Source: Phycisphaerales bacterium
GTDB lineage: Bacteria > Planctomycetota > Phycisphaerae > Phycisphaerales > UBA1924
Reading direction: 5' to 3'
Length of the DNA stretch: 64,000 nucleotides
NCBI GenBank assembly: GCA_029260265.1
Contig: JAJDDO010000024.1
Coordinates: 807,458 to 871,457 of the forward strand
Shown here: positions 41,928-50,767 of the stretch, piece after piece
Position numbering within the stretch: the first letter of the stretch is position 1
Layout: every line of letters starts with the position of its first letter
The notes under the pieces: generated by a model
Database searches by the model: none
Seen by the model: the letters and a program-made list of their open reading frames with translations, nothing else
What the model was told of the DNA's origin: nothing
Position numbers and translations under genes: made by a program

Positions 41928-43631
41928 ATGAACCAACTCCGCCAGGTATTGGCCAATATCCAGCAACAGACCACGCGGATGTCCGCGTCGCAGAAGCTGC
42001 TGCTCGCCAGCCTGGGCGTCATCGCGATGATGACGATGTTCTTGGTCTCTCAGTATGCATCCAAGCCGGCGATGGTCGAGCTGATGAGCGACAATGGGAA
42101 TGTTCAAACAATTGATGTGCTCAGCCGATCGGGGATTGATGCCAAGGTCGTCAACGGCAAGATCGTGGTGCCTCAGGGGCAGCAGCGTGCAGCGGCTGCT
42201 CGGCTGATGGAATCGGGAAACATGCCCGGTGATACCACGCTGTTCTTCGACAATCTGATTTCGTCCCAAGACTGGAAGGCGTCCAAGGATCAGCACCGCC
42301 AGCAGGCGATCATCGCGAAACAGAACGAACTGGCACGCATTATCTCCAAGATGCGCGGGGTCACCAAGGCCACGGTGATCCTTGATGTGCCCAAGTCCAG
42401 CGGGCTCGGGCGGGCCGTTCGTACGCCGAGCGCTTCGGTGATGGTGATGACGGCGGGCAATGTGCCTATGAGCCAAGACGCGGTCGATGCGGTCGCCGGG
42501 CTGGTCTCCGGATCCGCGGCGGGCATGACACCCGGCAGCGTCAAGATCATTGAAGGATCGACCGGACGGCTTCGCTCGGTAAGCACCGATGAATCTCGGA
42601 TGGCATCGAGGTACATGGACCAGGCCAATCAGACCGAGGTGCATACCAAACGCAAGATCGAATCGATGTTCGCCCACATCCCTGGGGTGGTGGTCTCCAT
42701 CACCGCGATCGTCGATGCCACCGAGGTCGCGACCAAAGAGCGTGCCCATGCCGAACCCAAGCAGGGTACGGTCTCGGTGCCCACGCGGATCTCGGATAAG
42801 TCTGACTCGACTTCGCAAGAGAGCACCGGGGGGGCTGCCGGTGTGAGATCGAATCAGACCGCCGATATCACAGTTGGAGGCGAAACGGGGACTTCCGCAG
42901 AAACGACCGAGCAGGATTCAGATTTTCAGGTCGCCATCGGCTACAAAGAGACCAGCACAATTGATCACCGGGGCATGCCCACGCATATCCGTGCGAGCGT
43001 GATTGTGCCTCAAGAGTACATCGAGGACATTATCCGCCGCGCCAAGGTCGCAGGCGGTTCGAGCGATGAAGAAGCAACTGTCGGCCCCGATGAAGCCAAG
43101 CAGAAGTTTGACGACGAGTACAAGTCCATGATCACCGAGCTGGTCAAGCCACACCTGATGGGAGTCGGTCCTGATGGTGCGCCGATCACGGGTGATGCGG
43201 TCGTGTCGATGGCGCCGATGGGCGCGTCGTACATGCCTGCGGGGATGAGCATGCAGCCGGCGGGCTTTATGAGCACCCTGACCGGCGGCGAGGGGATGCT
43301 CGCGTCTGGGAATCTGATCGAGACCGCACTGGTCGGCGTGTTGGCGCTCGTCGCCGTGGTGATGATGCTCATGATGGTGAAACGATCAAGCAAGAACATC
43401 GAGCTGCCAAGCGCAGAGGAGCTTGTCGGATTGCCGCCAGATATCGGGATGAACAGCGATCTCGTCGGCGAAGCGGGAGAAGGCGAGAACGCGATGACCG
43501 GCATCGAGCTTGATGATGAGGTTCTCCAAGTACAGCAGCTGCGTGATCAGGTCAATGAACTGATCGGCGCCGACCCCGAATCAGCAGCTCAGTTGATCGA
43601 GCGTTGGGCAGAAATTGATGATGAAGCGTAA
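41928..43631 (+). CDS. fliF: Flagellar MS-ring protein FliF
   Basis: The 567-residue protein has an N-terminal membrane helix (about 18-37), the ring-building domains with 'QDWKASKDQHRQQAIIAKQNELARII', 'ATVILDVPKSSG' and 'ASVMVMTAG', then 'HIPGVVVSITAIVD'. A second membrane helix lies at about 462-485, and a cytoplasmic tail ends 'LIGADPESAAQLIERWAEID', the FliG-binding region. It forms the MS-ring. Between the domains a Ser/Thr/Gly-rich insertion (about 285-330) is present. GGAGG lies 10 bases upstream of the ATG. Confidence 0.95.
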   Translation: MNQLRQVLANIQQQTTRMSASQKLLLASLGVIAMMTMFLVSQYASKPAMVELMSDNGNVQTIDVLSRSGIDAKVVNGKIVVPQGQQRAAAARLMESGNMPGDTTLFFDNLISSQDWKASKDQHRQQAIIAKQNELARIISKMRGVTKATVILDVPKSSGLGRAVRTPSASVMVMTAGNVPMSQDAVDAVAGLVSGSAAGMTPGSVKIIEGSTGRLRSVSTDESRMASRYMDQANQTEVHTKRKIESMFAHIPGVVVSITAIVDATEVATKERAHAEPKQGTVSVPTRISDKSDSTSQESTGGAAGVRSNQTADITVGGETGTSAETTEQDSDFQVAIGYKETSTIDHRGMPTHIRASVIVPQEYIEDIIRRAKVAGGSSDEEATVGPDEAKQKFDDEYKSMITELVKPHLMGVGPDGAPITGDAVVSMAPMGASYMPAGMSMQPAGFMSTLTGGEGMLASGNLIETALVGVLALVAVVMMLMMVKRSSKNIELPSAEELVGLPPDIGMNSDLVGEAGEGENAMTGIELDDEVLQVQQLRDQVNELIGADPESAAQLIERWAEIDDEA

Positions 43632-43646
43632 GGATTAATCACACCA

Positions 43647-44687
43647 ATGGGACGCAAACCAAACCAATCACTGCCAGATGATCCTCGCGAGCTCGTGGGC
43701 ATATCCAAGGCCGCGATTTTGTTGCTCGCCGTGGGCCCGGATAACGCGACGGCGGTGCTCAAGCACCTGCCCGCGGATAAAGTCGAAGAGGTCACACGCG
43801 AGCTTGCAAGCCTCGGGCGCGTCAACGATGTGATGCAGAACGCGGTGATCGAAGAGTTCTACAACATCTCGATCGCGACCCAGTACGCCAACGAGGGGTC
43901 GCTTTCGTACGCCAAACAACTGCTGCAGAACTCTCTGGAACCTGGCGATGCGGATCGTGTGCTCGGTCAGATCCAGACCCAGGTGCAGAAGACACCATTC
44001 AGTTTTCTTCAGCGGGCGGAGTCGAACAACCTGCTGACCTTTATCCAAGACGAGCACCCGCAGACGATCTCGTTGATTCTTTGCCATTTGTCGCACCACA
44101 AAGCGTCCGAAATTCTCGTCGGACTGCCTATGGAGAAGCAGCTTGAGGTCATCAAGCGGGTCGCCAATATGGAGCAGACCAACCCAGAAGTTATCCGTGA
44201 GGTCGAGCAGGGGCTTGAGTCACGGCTGTCGAACATGCTGATGCAAAACATGGAGAAATCGGGAGGCGTGCCGACCGTCGCTGAGATCCTCAACCTCGCC
44301 GACCGAGCGACCGAGAAGACCATCATGGAAGGGCTCGAATCCGACGATCCGGATCTGGTCGAGGAGATCCGCAGGCTCATGTTCGTATTCGAGGATATCA
44401 AGCTCGTCAACGACAAGGGTATTCAGTCGGTGCTCAAAGAGATCGAGAACGACGAGCTCTCGGTGGCGCTCAAGACAGCTTCGGAAGTGCTGCAAGAGAA
44501 GATTTTCAAGAACATGTCCGAGCGTGCGGCCTCGATGGTGAAAGAAGATATGGAGTTCATGGGCCCGGTGCGGGTGTCGGATGTCGAAGCTGCCCAGCAG
44601 CGGATCGTCGATATCGTGCGCCGACTCGAAGAGGCCGGCGATGTCATCATCGAAGGCCGTGGCGGCGATTCCGAGATGGTCGGGTAA
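43647..44687 (+). CDS. fliG: Flagellar motor switch protein FliG
   Basis: The 346-residue protein has FliG N ('SKAAILLLAVGPDNATAVLKHL'), middle with the 'DEHPQTISLILCHL' EHPQR-type motif, and C domain ('MFVFEDIKLVNDKGIQSVLKEIENDELSVALK') carrying the charged stator-interacting helix. It couples the MS-ring to the C-ring and receives torque from MotA. It lies 15 bases after fliF, with AAGGA upstream. Confidence 0.97.
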   Translation: MGRKPNQSLPDDPRELVGISKAAILLLAVGPDNATAVLKHLPADKVEEVTRELASLGRVNDVMQNAVIEEFYNISIATQYANEGSLSYAKQLLQNSLEPGDADRVLGQIQTQVQKTPFSFLQRAESNNLLTFIQDEHPQTISLILCHLSHHKASEILVGLPMEKQLEVIKRVANMEQTNPEVIREVEQGLESRLSNMLMQNMEKSGGVPTVAEILNLADRATEKTIMEGLESDDPDLVEEIRRLMFVFEDIKLVNDKGIQSVLKEIENDELSVALKTASEVLQEKIFKNMSERAASMVKEDMEFMGPVRVSDVEAAQQRIVDIVRRLEEAGDVIIEGRGGDSEMVG

Positions 44688-44705
44688 AGCACGGAGGACG
44701 ATGCG

Positions 44706-45473
44706 ATGGGCATGATCCGACGCGCAGACATTGAGACCTACGCACGCAACGCGGTTGCGATGAACCTCGGCGATATCGAGCGCCAAGGCGAGGCGCTCAT
44801 GCAACTCGCCAGCGAACGCGCCGAGCAGACTTTGCAAGAAGCACAAGCCGAGCGAGAACGATTGGTCGCGGGCGCAGCAGAGCAAGGGCACAAAGAAGGC
44901 TTTGACCAAGGGCACCGCGAAGGCGTAGAAAAAGGGCATCAGGAGGGATTTGACCAAGCCCACAAGGAGCATGCCGAGCTGATGGGCGTGCTGGCAGAGC
45001 AATGGGCGATGATGCTCAAAGAGTTTAGTGATGCACGCGACACGATGTATCAGCACGCGCGTGAGGATGTCGTGCTGCTCGGCATCGAGATCGCGAAAAA
45101 AATCACGGGGCGAACAATCGAGCTTGATCCCACGGCGGTCGAGACCCAGATGCAGAGCGTGCTTGAAACGCTCGCCCATCCAACAGGGCTTGTGCTGCGG
45201 GTGCATCCAGATGACCTGGCCTACGCCGAGAAGGTGCTGCCGGGTCTCATTGCAGATTGCCTGCAATGCACCCACGCCGAGGTGTGTGCTGACGATTCGA
45301 TCGAACGAGGTTCCTGCACCGCGGAGACGGATGGGCGCGGCAAAATCGATGCATCGATCCAAACCCAGCTCAAGCGCGTTGTCGAGGCGATACTTCCCAC
45401 AGATGCCAGCCGCGACGAAGGGGCTCGGGCCGATGATGCACGCGGCCAAGAACAACAAGGCGACGCGGCATGA
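44706..45473 (+). CDS. fliH: Flagellar export ATPase regulator FliH
   Basis: The 255-residue protein has a helical N-terminus that carries a long run of GxxxG-type steps at about 60-80 ('GHKEGFDQGHREGVEKGHQEG'), the hallmark of FliH. The C-terminal V-ATPase E-subunit-like domain follows ('VLLGIEIAKKITGRTIELDP', 'LRVHPDDLAYAEKVLPGL', 'IERGSCTAETDGRGKIDASI'). It binds FliI and the C-ring and controls ATP use in export. GGAGGA precedes the ATG, and its stop overlaps fliI (ATGA). Confidence 0.93.
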   Translation: MGMIRRADIETYARNAVAMNLGDIERQGEALMQLASERAEQTLQEAQAERERLVAGAAEQGHKEGFDQGHREGVEKGHQEGFDQAHKEHAELMGVLAEQWAMMLKEFSDARDTMYQHAREDVVLLGIEIAKKITGRTIELDPTAVETQMQSVLETLAHPTGLVLRVHPDDLAYAEKVLPGLIADCLQCTHAEVCADDSIERGSCTAETDGRGKIDASIQTQLKRVVEAILPTDASRDEGARADDARGQEQQGDAA

Positions 45474-46864
45474 GGATGTTCGCACCCGAGCTCGAGAGCG
45501 TGCAGAACGCCACCGCGGTGCAGATCTCCGGACGCGTTCGCGCGGTGCGAGGGCTCAGTGTGCTTGCCACGGACTTCCCGGTGCCGATCGGTTCACTCGT
45601 CGAGATCGAGTCACCCGCGGGCAACATTCTGGGCGAGGTCGTCGGGTTTGATGGGCAAGACACCATCGCCATGCTGCTCGGCGAGACCACCGGGATCGTC
45701 TCGGGCGCACGGATCCACGCCAAGCAGATCCACCAGTCTGCCTTGGTCGGAGATCGGCTGCTCGGGCGGGTGGTCGATGGGCTCGGGCGGCCGATCGACG
45801 GGCTCGGGCCAATCCGCGAGACCGTTTCTCGCCCGCTGAATCCTGAACCGATCTCGCCCATGCAGCGTCGGCGGGTGAACCAGCCGCTCCGCACCGGGGT
45901 GCGTGCTCTTGATCTGATGACACCGATGGGGCGGGGGCAACGCCTGGGCATCTTTGCGGGTCCGGGGGTCGGCAAATCGACCCTGCTCGGGCAGATCGCA
46001 CGCGGAACCGATGCGGATATCAATGTCATCGCACTGATCGGTGAACGAGGACGCGAGGTGCGTGACTTCATCGAAGAGTCGCTCGGGGCAGAGGGGCTCG
46101 CACGGTCCGTTGTGGTTGTGGCGACGGGGGATGAGTCGCCGCTGCTGCGGCTGCGCGCGGCCAAGCTCGCGTGCGCGGTCGGCGAGTACTTTCGAGATGC
46201 GGGCAAAGATGTCCTGCTCATGATGGATTCGGTCACCCGATTCGCACACGCCCAGCGTCAGGTCGGGCTCAGCGTCGGCGAGCCGCCCGCGACCAAGGGC
46301 TACACGCCTTCTGTGTTTTCCTCTCTCGCGGTCCTGCTTGAACGCGCCGGCGCAGTTGAATCCGATGTCCATACGACCGGCTCAATCACCGGGCTGTACA
46401 CGATCTTGGTTGAGGGCGACGATATGAGCGAGCCAATCTCAGATGCGGCGCGCGGGATCCTCGATGGGCATGTCATCTTGAGCCGCAAGCTTGCACAGAA
46501 GGGACATTTCCCTGCGATCGATGTCCTCGATTCGGTTTCACGGGTTGCCGCCGATGTTTCCGACGCGGGGCACAGCGCGGCGCGTCACCAGATTATGCGT
46601 CTGCTGGCGGCCTACAAAGAAGTGGAGGACCTTGTTCAGATCGGTGCCTACGCCTCAGGGTCGAATGCAGATACCGATACAGCGATTGATATGGTCGAGG
46701 TCATCAACGAGCTCTTGATGCAGCGAACAAGCGAGCAGGCATCGTTTGAGCCCGCCCAGCAAATGCTGATGAAGCTCGCCCTTCAGAGCGGAGAGATGAT
46801 TGCGCAGCGGAAGAAGATCATGACAACAGGGCAACAGGGTGCCGCCGGCCCGAGCTTCTCCTAA
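45470..46864 (+). CDS. fliI: Flagellum-specific ATPase FliI
   Basis: The 464-residue protein is an F1-beta-like ATPase with Walker A at 164-170 (GPGVGKS), 'ALIGERGREVRDFIE', Walker B 'DVLLMMDSVTRFAHAQRQ' and the type III 'GEPPATKGYTPSVFSSL' segment. It energises unfolding and docking of export substrates at the flagellar gate. The start overlaps the fliH stop (ATGA). Length and motifs are normal for the family. Confidence 0.97.
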   Translation: MRMFAPELESVQNATAVQISGRVRAVRGLSVLATDFPVPIGSLVEIESPAGNILGEVVGFDGQDTIAMLLGETTGIVSGARIHAKQIHQSALVGDRLLGRVVDGLGRPIDGLGPIRETVSRPLNPEPISPMQRRRVNQPLRTGVRALDLMTPMGRGQRLGIFAGPGVGKSTLLGQIARGTDADINVIALIGERGREVRDFIEESLGAEGLARSVVVVATGDESPLLRLRAAKLACAVGEYFRDAGKDVLLMMDSVTRFAHAQRQVGLSVGEPPATKGYTPSVFSSLAVLLERAGAVESDVHTTGSITGLYTILVEGDDMSEPISDAARGILDGHVILSRKLAQKGHFPAIDVLDSVSRVAADVSDAGHSAARHQIMRLLAAYKEVEDLVQIGAYASGSNADTDTAIDMVEVINELLMQRTSEQASFEPAQQMLMKLALQSGEMIAQRKKIMTTGQQGAAGPSFS

Positions 46865-46880
46865 AGGAAACGATTGAGCA

Positions 46881-47345
46881 ATGCGTCGATTCAGATTCAA
46901 ACTCCAGCCTGTGCTCGAACAACGCGAACGCGTTGAGCGTGAAAAGCAGCTCGCGGTCGCAGAGGTTGAACGAGAGAAGACGCGGCTCGAGAACCAGATC
47001 CGCCGATGCCAGCAGATGATGGATGACGAGAAACGAACGCTCCGCGACACGCTCGGCGCGGGGACTGGTGGGGTTGATCTGCAATCGGTCAAGCTGCAAG
47101 CCTCGGCGACCCTTGGGCACCACCTCGATGCACACCGAGCGGTGCTCGAACTCGCCGGCGTGTACACCAAGCTAGAACAAGCGAGAAAAGCCCTCGTCCA
47201 AGCATCGTCGGCCAAGAAGGCGGTCGAACTCCTCAAAGACCGAGCCTTGCAAGCGCACAACGACGAGATCAAATCAAGCGAAGCGCGAGAGCTTGACGAA
47301 CTGGCGGTGATGCGTCACACGAGAACACAGGGAACCGTACTATGA
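46881..47345 (+). CDS. fliJ: Flagellar export protein FliJ
   Basis: The 154-residue protein is almost entirely coiled coil ('FKLQPVLEQRERVEREKQLAVAEVE', 'KLEQARKALVQASSAKKAVELLKDR'), matching FliJ, the central stalk that links FliI to FlhA. It follows fliI by 16 bases and its stop overlaps the next gene (ATGA). Sequence conservation in this family is low, but the opening 'RFRFKLQPVLEQRE' is characteristic. Confidence 0.88.
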   Translation: MRRFRFKLQPVLEQRERVEREKQLAVAEVEREKTRLENQIRRCQQMMDDEKRTLRDTLGAGTGGVDLQSVKLQASATLGHHLDAHRAVLELAGVYTKLEQARKALVQASSAKKAVELLKDRALQAHNDEIKSSEARELDELAVMRHTRTQGTVL

Positions 47346-48019
47346 AAACCCTTCTAAGATCAGTCATTTTCGTCGCGATCCTGAATCTGCTGGCGATTGT
47401 TGGATTCGCGGGATGGATGTACTCTTCCGGGCGCCTCGACCAAGGACGCATCATGGAGGTCCAGTCGCTGTTCAGCGAAACCGTCGCGGATCAAGAAGCG
47501 AGAATCGCCGCGGAGGAAAAGGAAGCCGCCGATGCACTGGCGAATATTGACAAGCCGCTGCCAGAGGTGGCACTGACCACCGACGAGCGGAACCAGATGC
47601 GTGTCGAGATGACCCAGGTTGATCGTCAACGCCAAGCCAGGACCGAACGAGAGATCGAGAACCTGAAAACATCTCTCATGCGTCAGCAATCGATGCTTGA
47701 CGACGAGCGGGCCGAGCTGGAAGCGGAAAAGGACGCCTTCGATGCTATGCGTGCACGCCTCGAGGTGATCGAGGGGGCGGATCAGTTCGCCAAATCCCTC
47801 TCGGTGCTCGAGGGTCTGAAACCCAAAGACGCCAGATCAGCGCTTCAGGTCATGCTCGATGATGGCAAGCAAGAGCAGGTGGTATCGTACCTCTCGAAGA
47901 TGGATGATCGAATCCGGACCAAGTTGTTTGCAGAGTTTGTCAAGGCCGATGCGCAGTTGGCAGCCCAGTTGCTGGAGTCTCTCCGTACGCGTGGCCTGTC
48001 GGCCGCTCCGAACGGATGA
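47342..48019 (+). CDS. MotE-like membrane-anchored coiled-coil protein
   Basis: The 225-residue protein has one N-terminal membrane helix (8-28, 'VIFVAILNLLAIVGFAGWM'), a long coiled coil (about 80-145) and a C-terminal MgtE-N-like domain ('LEGLKPKDARSALQVMLDDGKQEQVVSYLSKMDDRIRTKLF'). This is the layout of MotE/YlxF-type proteins found between fliJ and fliK, where MotE helps place the PomA-type stator in polar flagellates. The start overlaps fliJ (ATGA). The exact role here is inferred from position and architecture. Confidence 0.7.
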   Translation: MKTLLRSVIFVAILNLLAIVGFAGWMYSSGRLDQGRIMEVQSLFSETVADQEARIAAEEKEAADALANIDKPLPEVALTTDERNQMRVEMTQVDRQRQARTEREIENLKTSLMRQQSMLDDERAELEAEKDAFDAMRARLEVIEGADQFAKSLSVLEGLKPKDARSALQVMLDDGKQEQVVSYLSKMDDRIRTKLFAEFVKADAQLAAQLLESLRTRGLSAAPNG

Positions 48020-48029
48020 GGCCCACTCA

Positions 48030-49592
48030 ATGACCACAAACAAACTACTGATCCAAAACAACACGCACTTTCAGCATCTCCCGGCGCAGTCCATGCGCTC
48101 GGGCGCTGATTCAACGCGTGTTTTCGCCGAGGTGCTCGACTCGCATTCTCCAGTTGATCAGGTCGATTCCGACTCGATCGCTGGCATGAAAGATCGTGTG
48201 CCGGTATCTGATGCTCCAGGGCACGCCGATCCGGTCGAGCCCTACCAAGAAGAGACACAATCGGCGGATTCTTCGCAAACCGATCACGCCAATCAGGGCA
48301 AAGGCGATGGGCAAGAACCCGACCCACGAGACGGGCGATCAAAGGAAAAAGAAGCAGAATCGGCCCGCATGGCTCGTGCACGCCGACTCAGAGAGCTTGG
48401 GCAAGACGACTCGGTCACAACCGCATCGCTCGGGGGCGATACCGAGCAAGTTGTCCGCCCGAGCACCGATTCAGTGGCGACACATGTCTCCCCGATCGGC
48501 CCGGCCATTGAACCCGACAACCAAGCCCCGACCGGAACGCCGAGTGTCCAGAATGGAGTTGGGATGAAACCATCCTTGCAACCCGCAGCCGGCGATGATC
48601 CCGTTGTGGATCTGAAGAGCGACCCACGCTTGGAAGTCGCAGGGCATATCAATCTGGATAAACCGGTGCCCGACAGTGATGACCAGGGGCAGCCGGTGCC
48701 CGAGAAAGTAAACAAGGTCACCAAGCTGGCCGAAGAAACGAAGATTCCCCTGATCGAGCCCGATGCCGGATCGATCACACCGACCAAACCGGGATCCGAT
48801 GACAAGCCAGACTCGGTGTTCCCCAAAGATGCGTCCGAAACCGTGATTCCGAAGCGTGAGCAGATCCAATCCCATACGGAGTTATCGAAAGACAACACCG
48901 CAGCCCAGTCGACACGTGCAGCCGCTGCGCCGCCGGCAATAAACGCGGTGCTCGACCGTGTAGCAACGGCTCGTTCTTTGGTCCAATCGGCAGCACCGAT
49001 CACCGCAGCCGGGTCGGCTTCGAATCCTGCGGGCGTGACGGGCGTCTCGTCAGCCAGCGGGGGATCAATCGGCAGCGACCTGGCCGATTCGCCCAAGCTT
49101 GGTGTCCTCAAGCAAGCTACAAGCGCTGCACGCCACGACCGTTCAGCGGTCATGGCGCAGGTTCAACGCGGGCTCGCGTCTATCCTCCGCACATCGGGTG
49201 GCTCGATGACGCTCAGGTTGAGCCCAGGACACCTCGGTGATCTCAAGATCCGCGTTGCGACCGAGGATGGCGGGGTTCGGGTTCGTTTCGAGACCGAGAC
49301 TGCAGGCGCCCGCGAGGCGATCGAGCAGGGGCTCCGCGGGCTTCGCGAGCAACTCGAAACAAAGGGCGTGCGTGTTCATGAGATGAATGTCGATCATCGG
49401 GACTCAAACCCGTTTGGTTCATCAAACAGCGATAGCAACGCAGCGAATGATGAGCAAGACACGAACCGGCAGGGATCAACCGAACAATCTGAAACAGGCG
49501 AGACCCGCAACAGCAAGCATGGGGATCCACAGCCAGTCACCGAAGACCCGCAAGCAATATGGACCGATCTCGGTCTTGACGCGGTAGCGTAA
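48030..49592 (+). CDS. fliK: Flagellar hook-length control protein FliK
   Basis: The 520-residue protein has a long, low-complexity N-terminal ruler region rich in Asp, Gln, Pro, Ser and Thr, and a C-terminal domain at about 385-460 ('GSMTLRLSPGHLGDLKIRVATE', 'VRVRFETETAGAREAIEQGLRGL', 'KGVRVHEMNVD'). That is the FliK_C fold that switches FlhB export specificity. A final Asn/Ser/Glu-rich tail follows. The ATG at 48030 is 10 bases after the previous stop; a longer frame starting at 47859 lies inside that gene. Confidence 0.88.
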   Translation: MTTNKLLIQNNTHFQHLPAQSMRSGADSTRVFAEVLDSHSPVDQVDSDSIAGMKDRVPVSDAPGHADPVEPYQEETQSADSSQTDHANQGKGDGQEPDPRDGRSKEKEAESARMARARRLRELGQDDSVTTASLGGDTEQVVRPSTDSVATHVSPIGPAIEPDNQAPTGTPSVQNGVGMKPSLQPAAGDDPVVDLKSDPRLEVAGHINLDKPVPDSDDQGQPVPEKVNKVTKLAEETKIPLIEPDAGSITPTKPGSDDKPDSVFPKDASETVIPKREQIQSHTELSKDNTAAQSTRAAAAPPAINAVLDRVATARSLVQSAAPITAAGSASNPAGVTGVSSASGGSIGSDLADSPKLGVLKQATSAARHDRSAVMAQVQRGLASILRTSGGSMTLRLSPGHLGDLKIRVATEDGGVRVRFETETAGAREAIEQGLRGLREQLETKGVRVHEMNVDHRDSNPFGSSNSDSNAANDEQDTNRQGSTEQSETGETRNSKHGDPQPVTEDPQAIWTDLGLDAVA

Positions 49593-49610
49593 CTATCGGA
49601 AAGGGTACCA

Positions 49611-50186
49611 ATGAGTGCGATCAGTTCATTTAGCTCGAATCCAACCAGCTCATCCGGGTCAAACGCGCTCGGTGCGCTGTCCTCCGGCGATTTCCTCCAG
49701 ATCATTTTCACCGAGCTGACCAACCAGGATCCGCTCGAACCAAACGATACCCAGGCCACCCTCGAGCAGCTCGCGACTATCCGCTCGATCGAATCCAACA
49801 CCCAGATGGTGGATTCGCTCAGCCAGCTGGTTTCCCAGACCGAGCTCGCATCGGCATCGCAGCTCATCGGCAGCCTCGTCAGCGGGATCACGCTTGACAA
49901 TCGGCGTGTTGCGGATCTGGTGATTTCTGTATCCCAGACCGCGGATGGACCGGTGCTCAATCTGTTCGATGGATCACGGATGTTCTTCCGCAATGTGGAC
50001 GAGATTGTTGGTCCGCTAAACGGACCCGAGCCCGACGATGAAACCGATTCGGATACGGATACCGATCCGGAAGATCCACCGGTGTCGCCGCTCGATGGGC
50101 TGACCAAGTTCTTGCCCGAGGATTACACACAATCGGGCGCGGTTGACGACTCGGTCACACGACTGTTCGAAGAGCTGATCCCGTAG
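49611..50186 (+). CDS. flgD: Flagellar hook-cap protein FlgD, short form
   Basis: The 191-residue protein has the conserved N-terminal region ('ALSSGDFLQIIFTELTNQDPLEPNDTQATLEQLATIRSIE', 'ASQLIGSLVSG') of FlgD, which caps the growing hook. The Ig-like and tudor-like C-terminal domains of enteric FlgD (about 230 residues) are missing; instead a short beta segment and an acidic 'DDETDSDTDTDPED' tail follow. It may act as a minimal cap or need a partner. AAGGG precedes the ATG. Confidence 0.88.
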   Translation: MSAISSFSSNPTSSSGSNALGALSSGDFLQIIFTELTNQDPLEPNDTQATLEQLATIRSIESNTQMVDSLSQLVSQTELASASQLIGSLVSGITLDNRRVADLVISVSQTADGPVLNLFDGSRMFFRNVDEIVGPLNGPEPDDETDSDTDTDPEDPPVSPLDGLTKFLPEDYTQSGAVDDSVTRLFEELIP

Positions 50187-50219
50187 CGCCCTCGTAGCGG
50201 GCGGTCATGGAGACCGAGC

Positions 50220-50714
50220 ATGGCGGATCATTCGACGCAGCTTCTGCGGTTTCTCGGGCGTGGTGTTCGTCCGTTTGATTCAACTGATACGCCGATCGTG
50301 AACGCCACGGGGATTGATTTCTCCGAGATGCTCGATCGCGCTCGCGCAGGGGATCCCGAGTCCGGTTTCAAAGTTAAGCTCACCGCGGATCTCGATCGTG
50401 AACTGACCATCGAACAACGCAGAGCCCTCGGCATCGCGGTGGATCGCGTGGTCGTGGTGGGCTCTGAGCACGCGCTGATATTGCTCGATGAGCGGATCCT
50501 GCTTGTGGATGTGCGCACAAGAACGGTGCTCGAACAAATCTCGCATTCGAATCACGAGCCTGTCGGCGGGATCGACGCGTTTATCCGCGCGCCACAGGAC
50601 GAAGTAGCATTTGAACGGGCGGTTGATCCAGATGCCAAAGGCGTGCGGGGTTTGGCACGCGGCGTGCGAAACGCATCGCTGGTGCAATCTCTTCCAGAGA
50701 ACGCATCTATTTAG
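50220..50714 (+). CDS. Flagellar operon protein, TIGR02530-like
   Basis: The 164-residue protein has a core of about 90 residues: 'VKLTADLDRELTIEQRRALGIAVDRV' then 'VVVGSEHALILLDERILLVDVRTRTVLEQIS'. This matches by eye the small flagellar operon protein family TIGR02530, where a 'K-S-x-H-A-x-x-R' helix is followed by 'alivsVknrTVIT'. In Firmicutes that gene lies between flgD and flgE, exactly the position here. The C-terminal 55 residues have no match. A role in hook assembly is inferred from context. A sigma-54 element lies within its 3' end. Confidence 0.6.
   Translation: MADHSTQLLRFLGRGVRPFDSTDTPIVNATGIDFSEMLDRARAGDPESGFKVKLTADLDRELTIEQRRALGIAVDRVVVVGSEHALILLDERILLVDVRTRTVLEQISHSNHEPVGGIDAFIRAPQDEVAFERAVDPDAKGVRGLARGVRNASLVQSLPENASI
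50652..50667 (+). promoter_or_regulatory. Sigma-54 promoter (-24/-12) for flgE, inside the upstream gene
   Basis: The element TTGGCACGCGGCGTGC has the complete -24 box TTGGCACG and a GC at -12, with GG (50654-50655) and GC (50666-50667) exactly 10 bases apart. Transcription would begin near 50679, 89 bases before the flgE start, from within the coding sequence of the TIGR02530-like gene. Confidence 0.6.
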
Positions 50715-50767
50715 ATCACCTCCGTTCCGGGATTTGTGTTCCGAAACCAGAAGAAGGAACGCCGACA

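Noticed and set aside
44220-45485. Long open frame on the minus strand (421 codons) opposite fliG/fliH
   Set aside because: It is antisense to two clearly conserved flagellar genes, is Leu/His/Arg-rich without any domain, and follows the codon bias of the sense frame.
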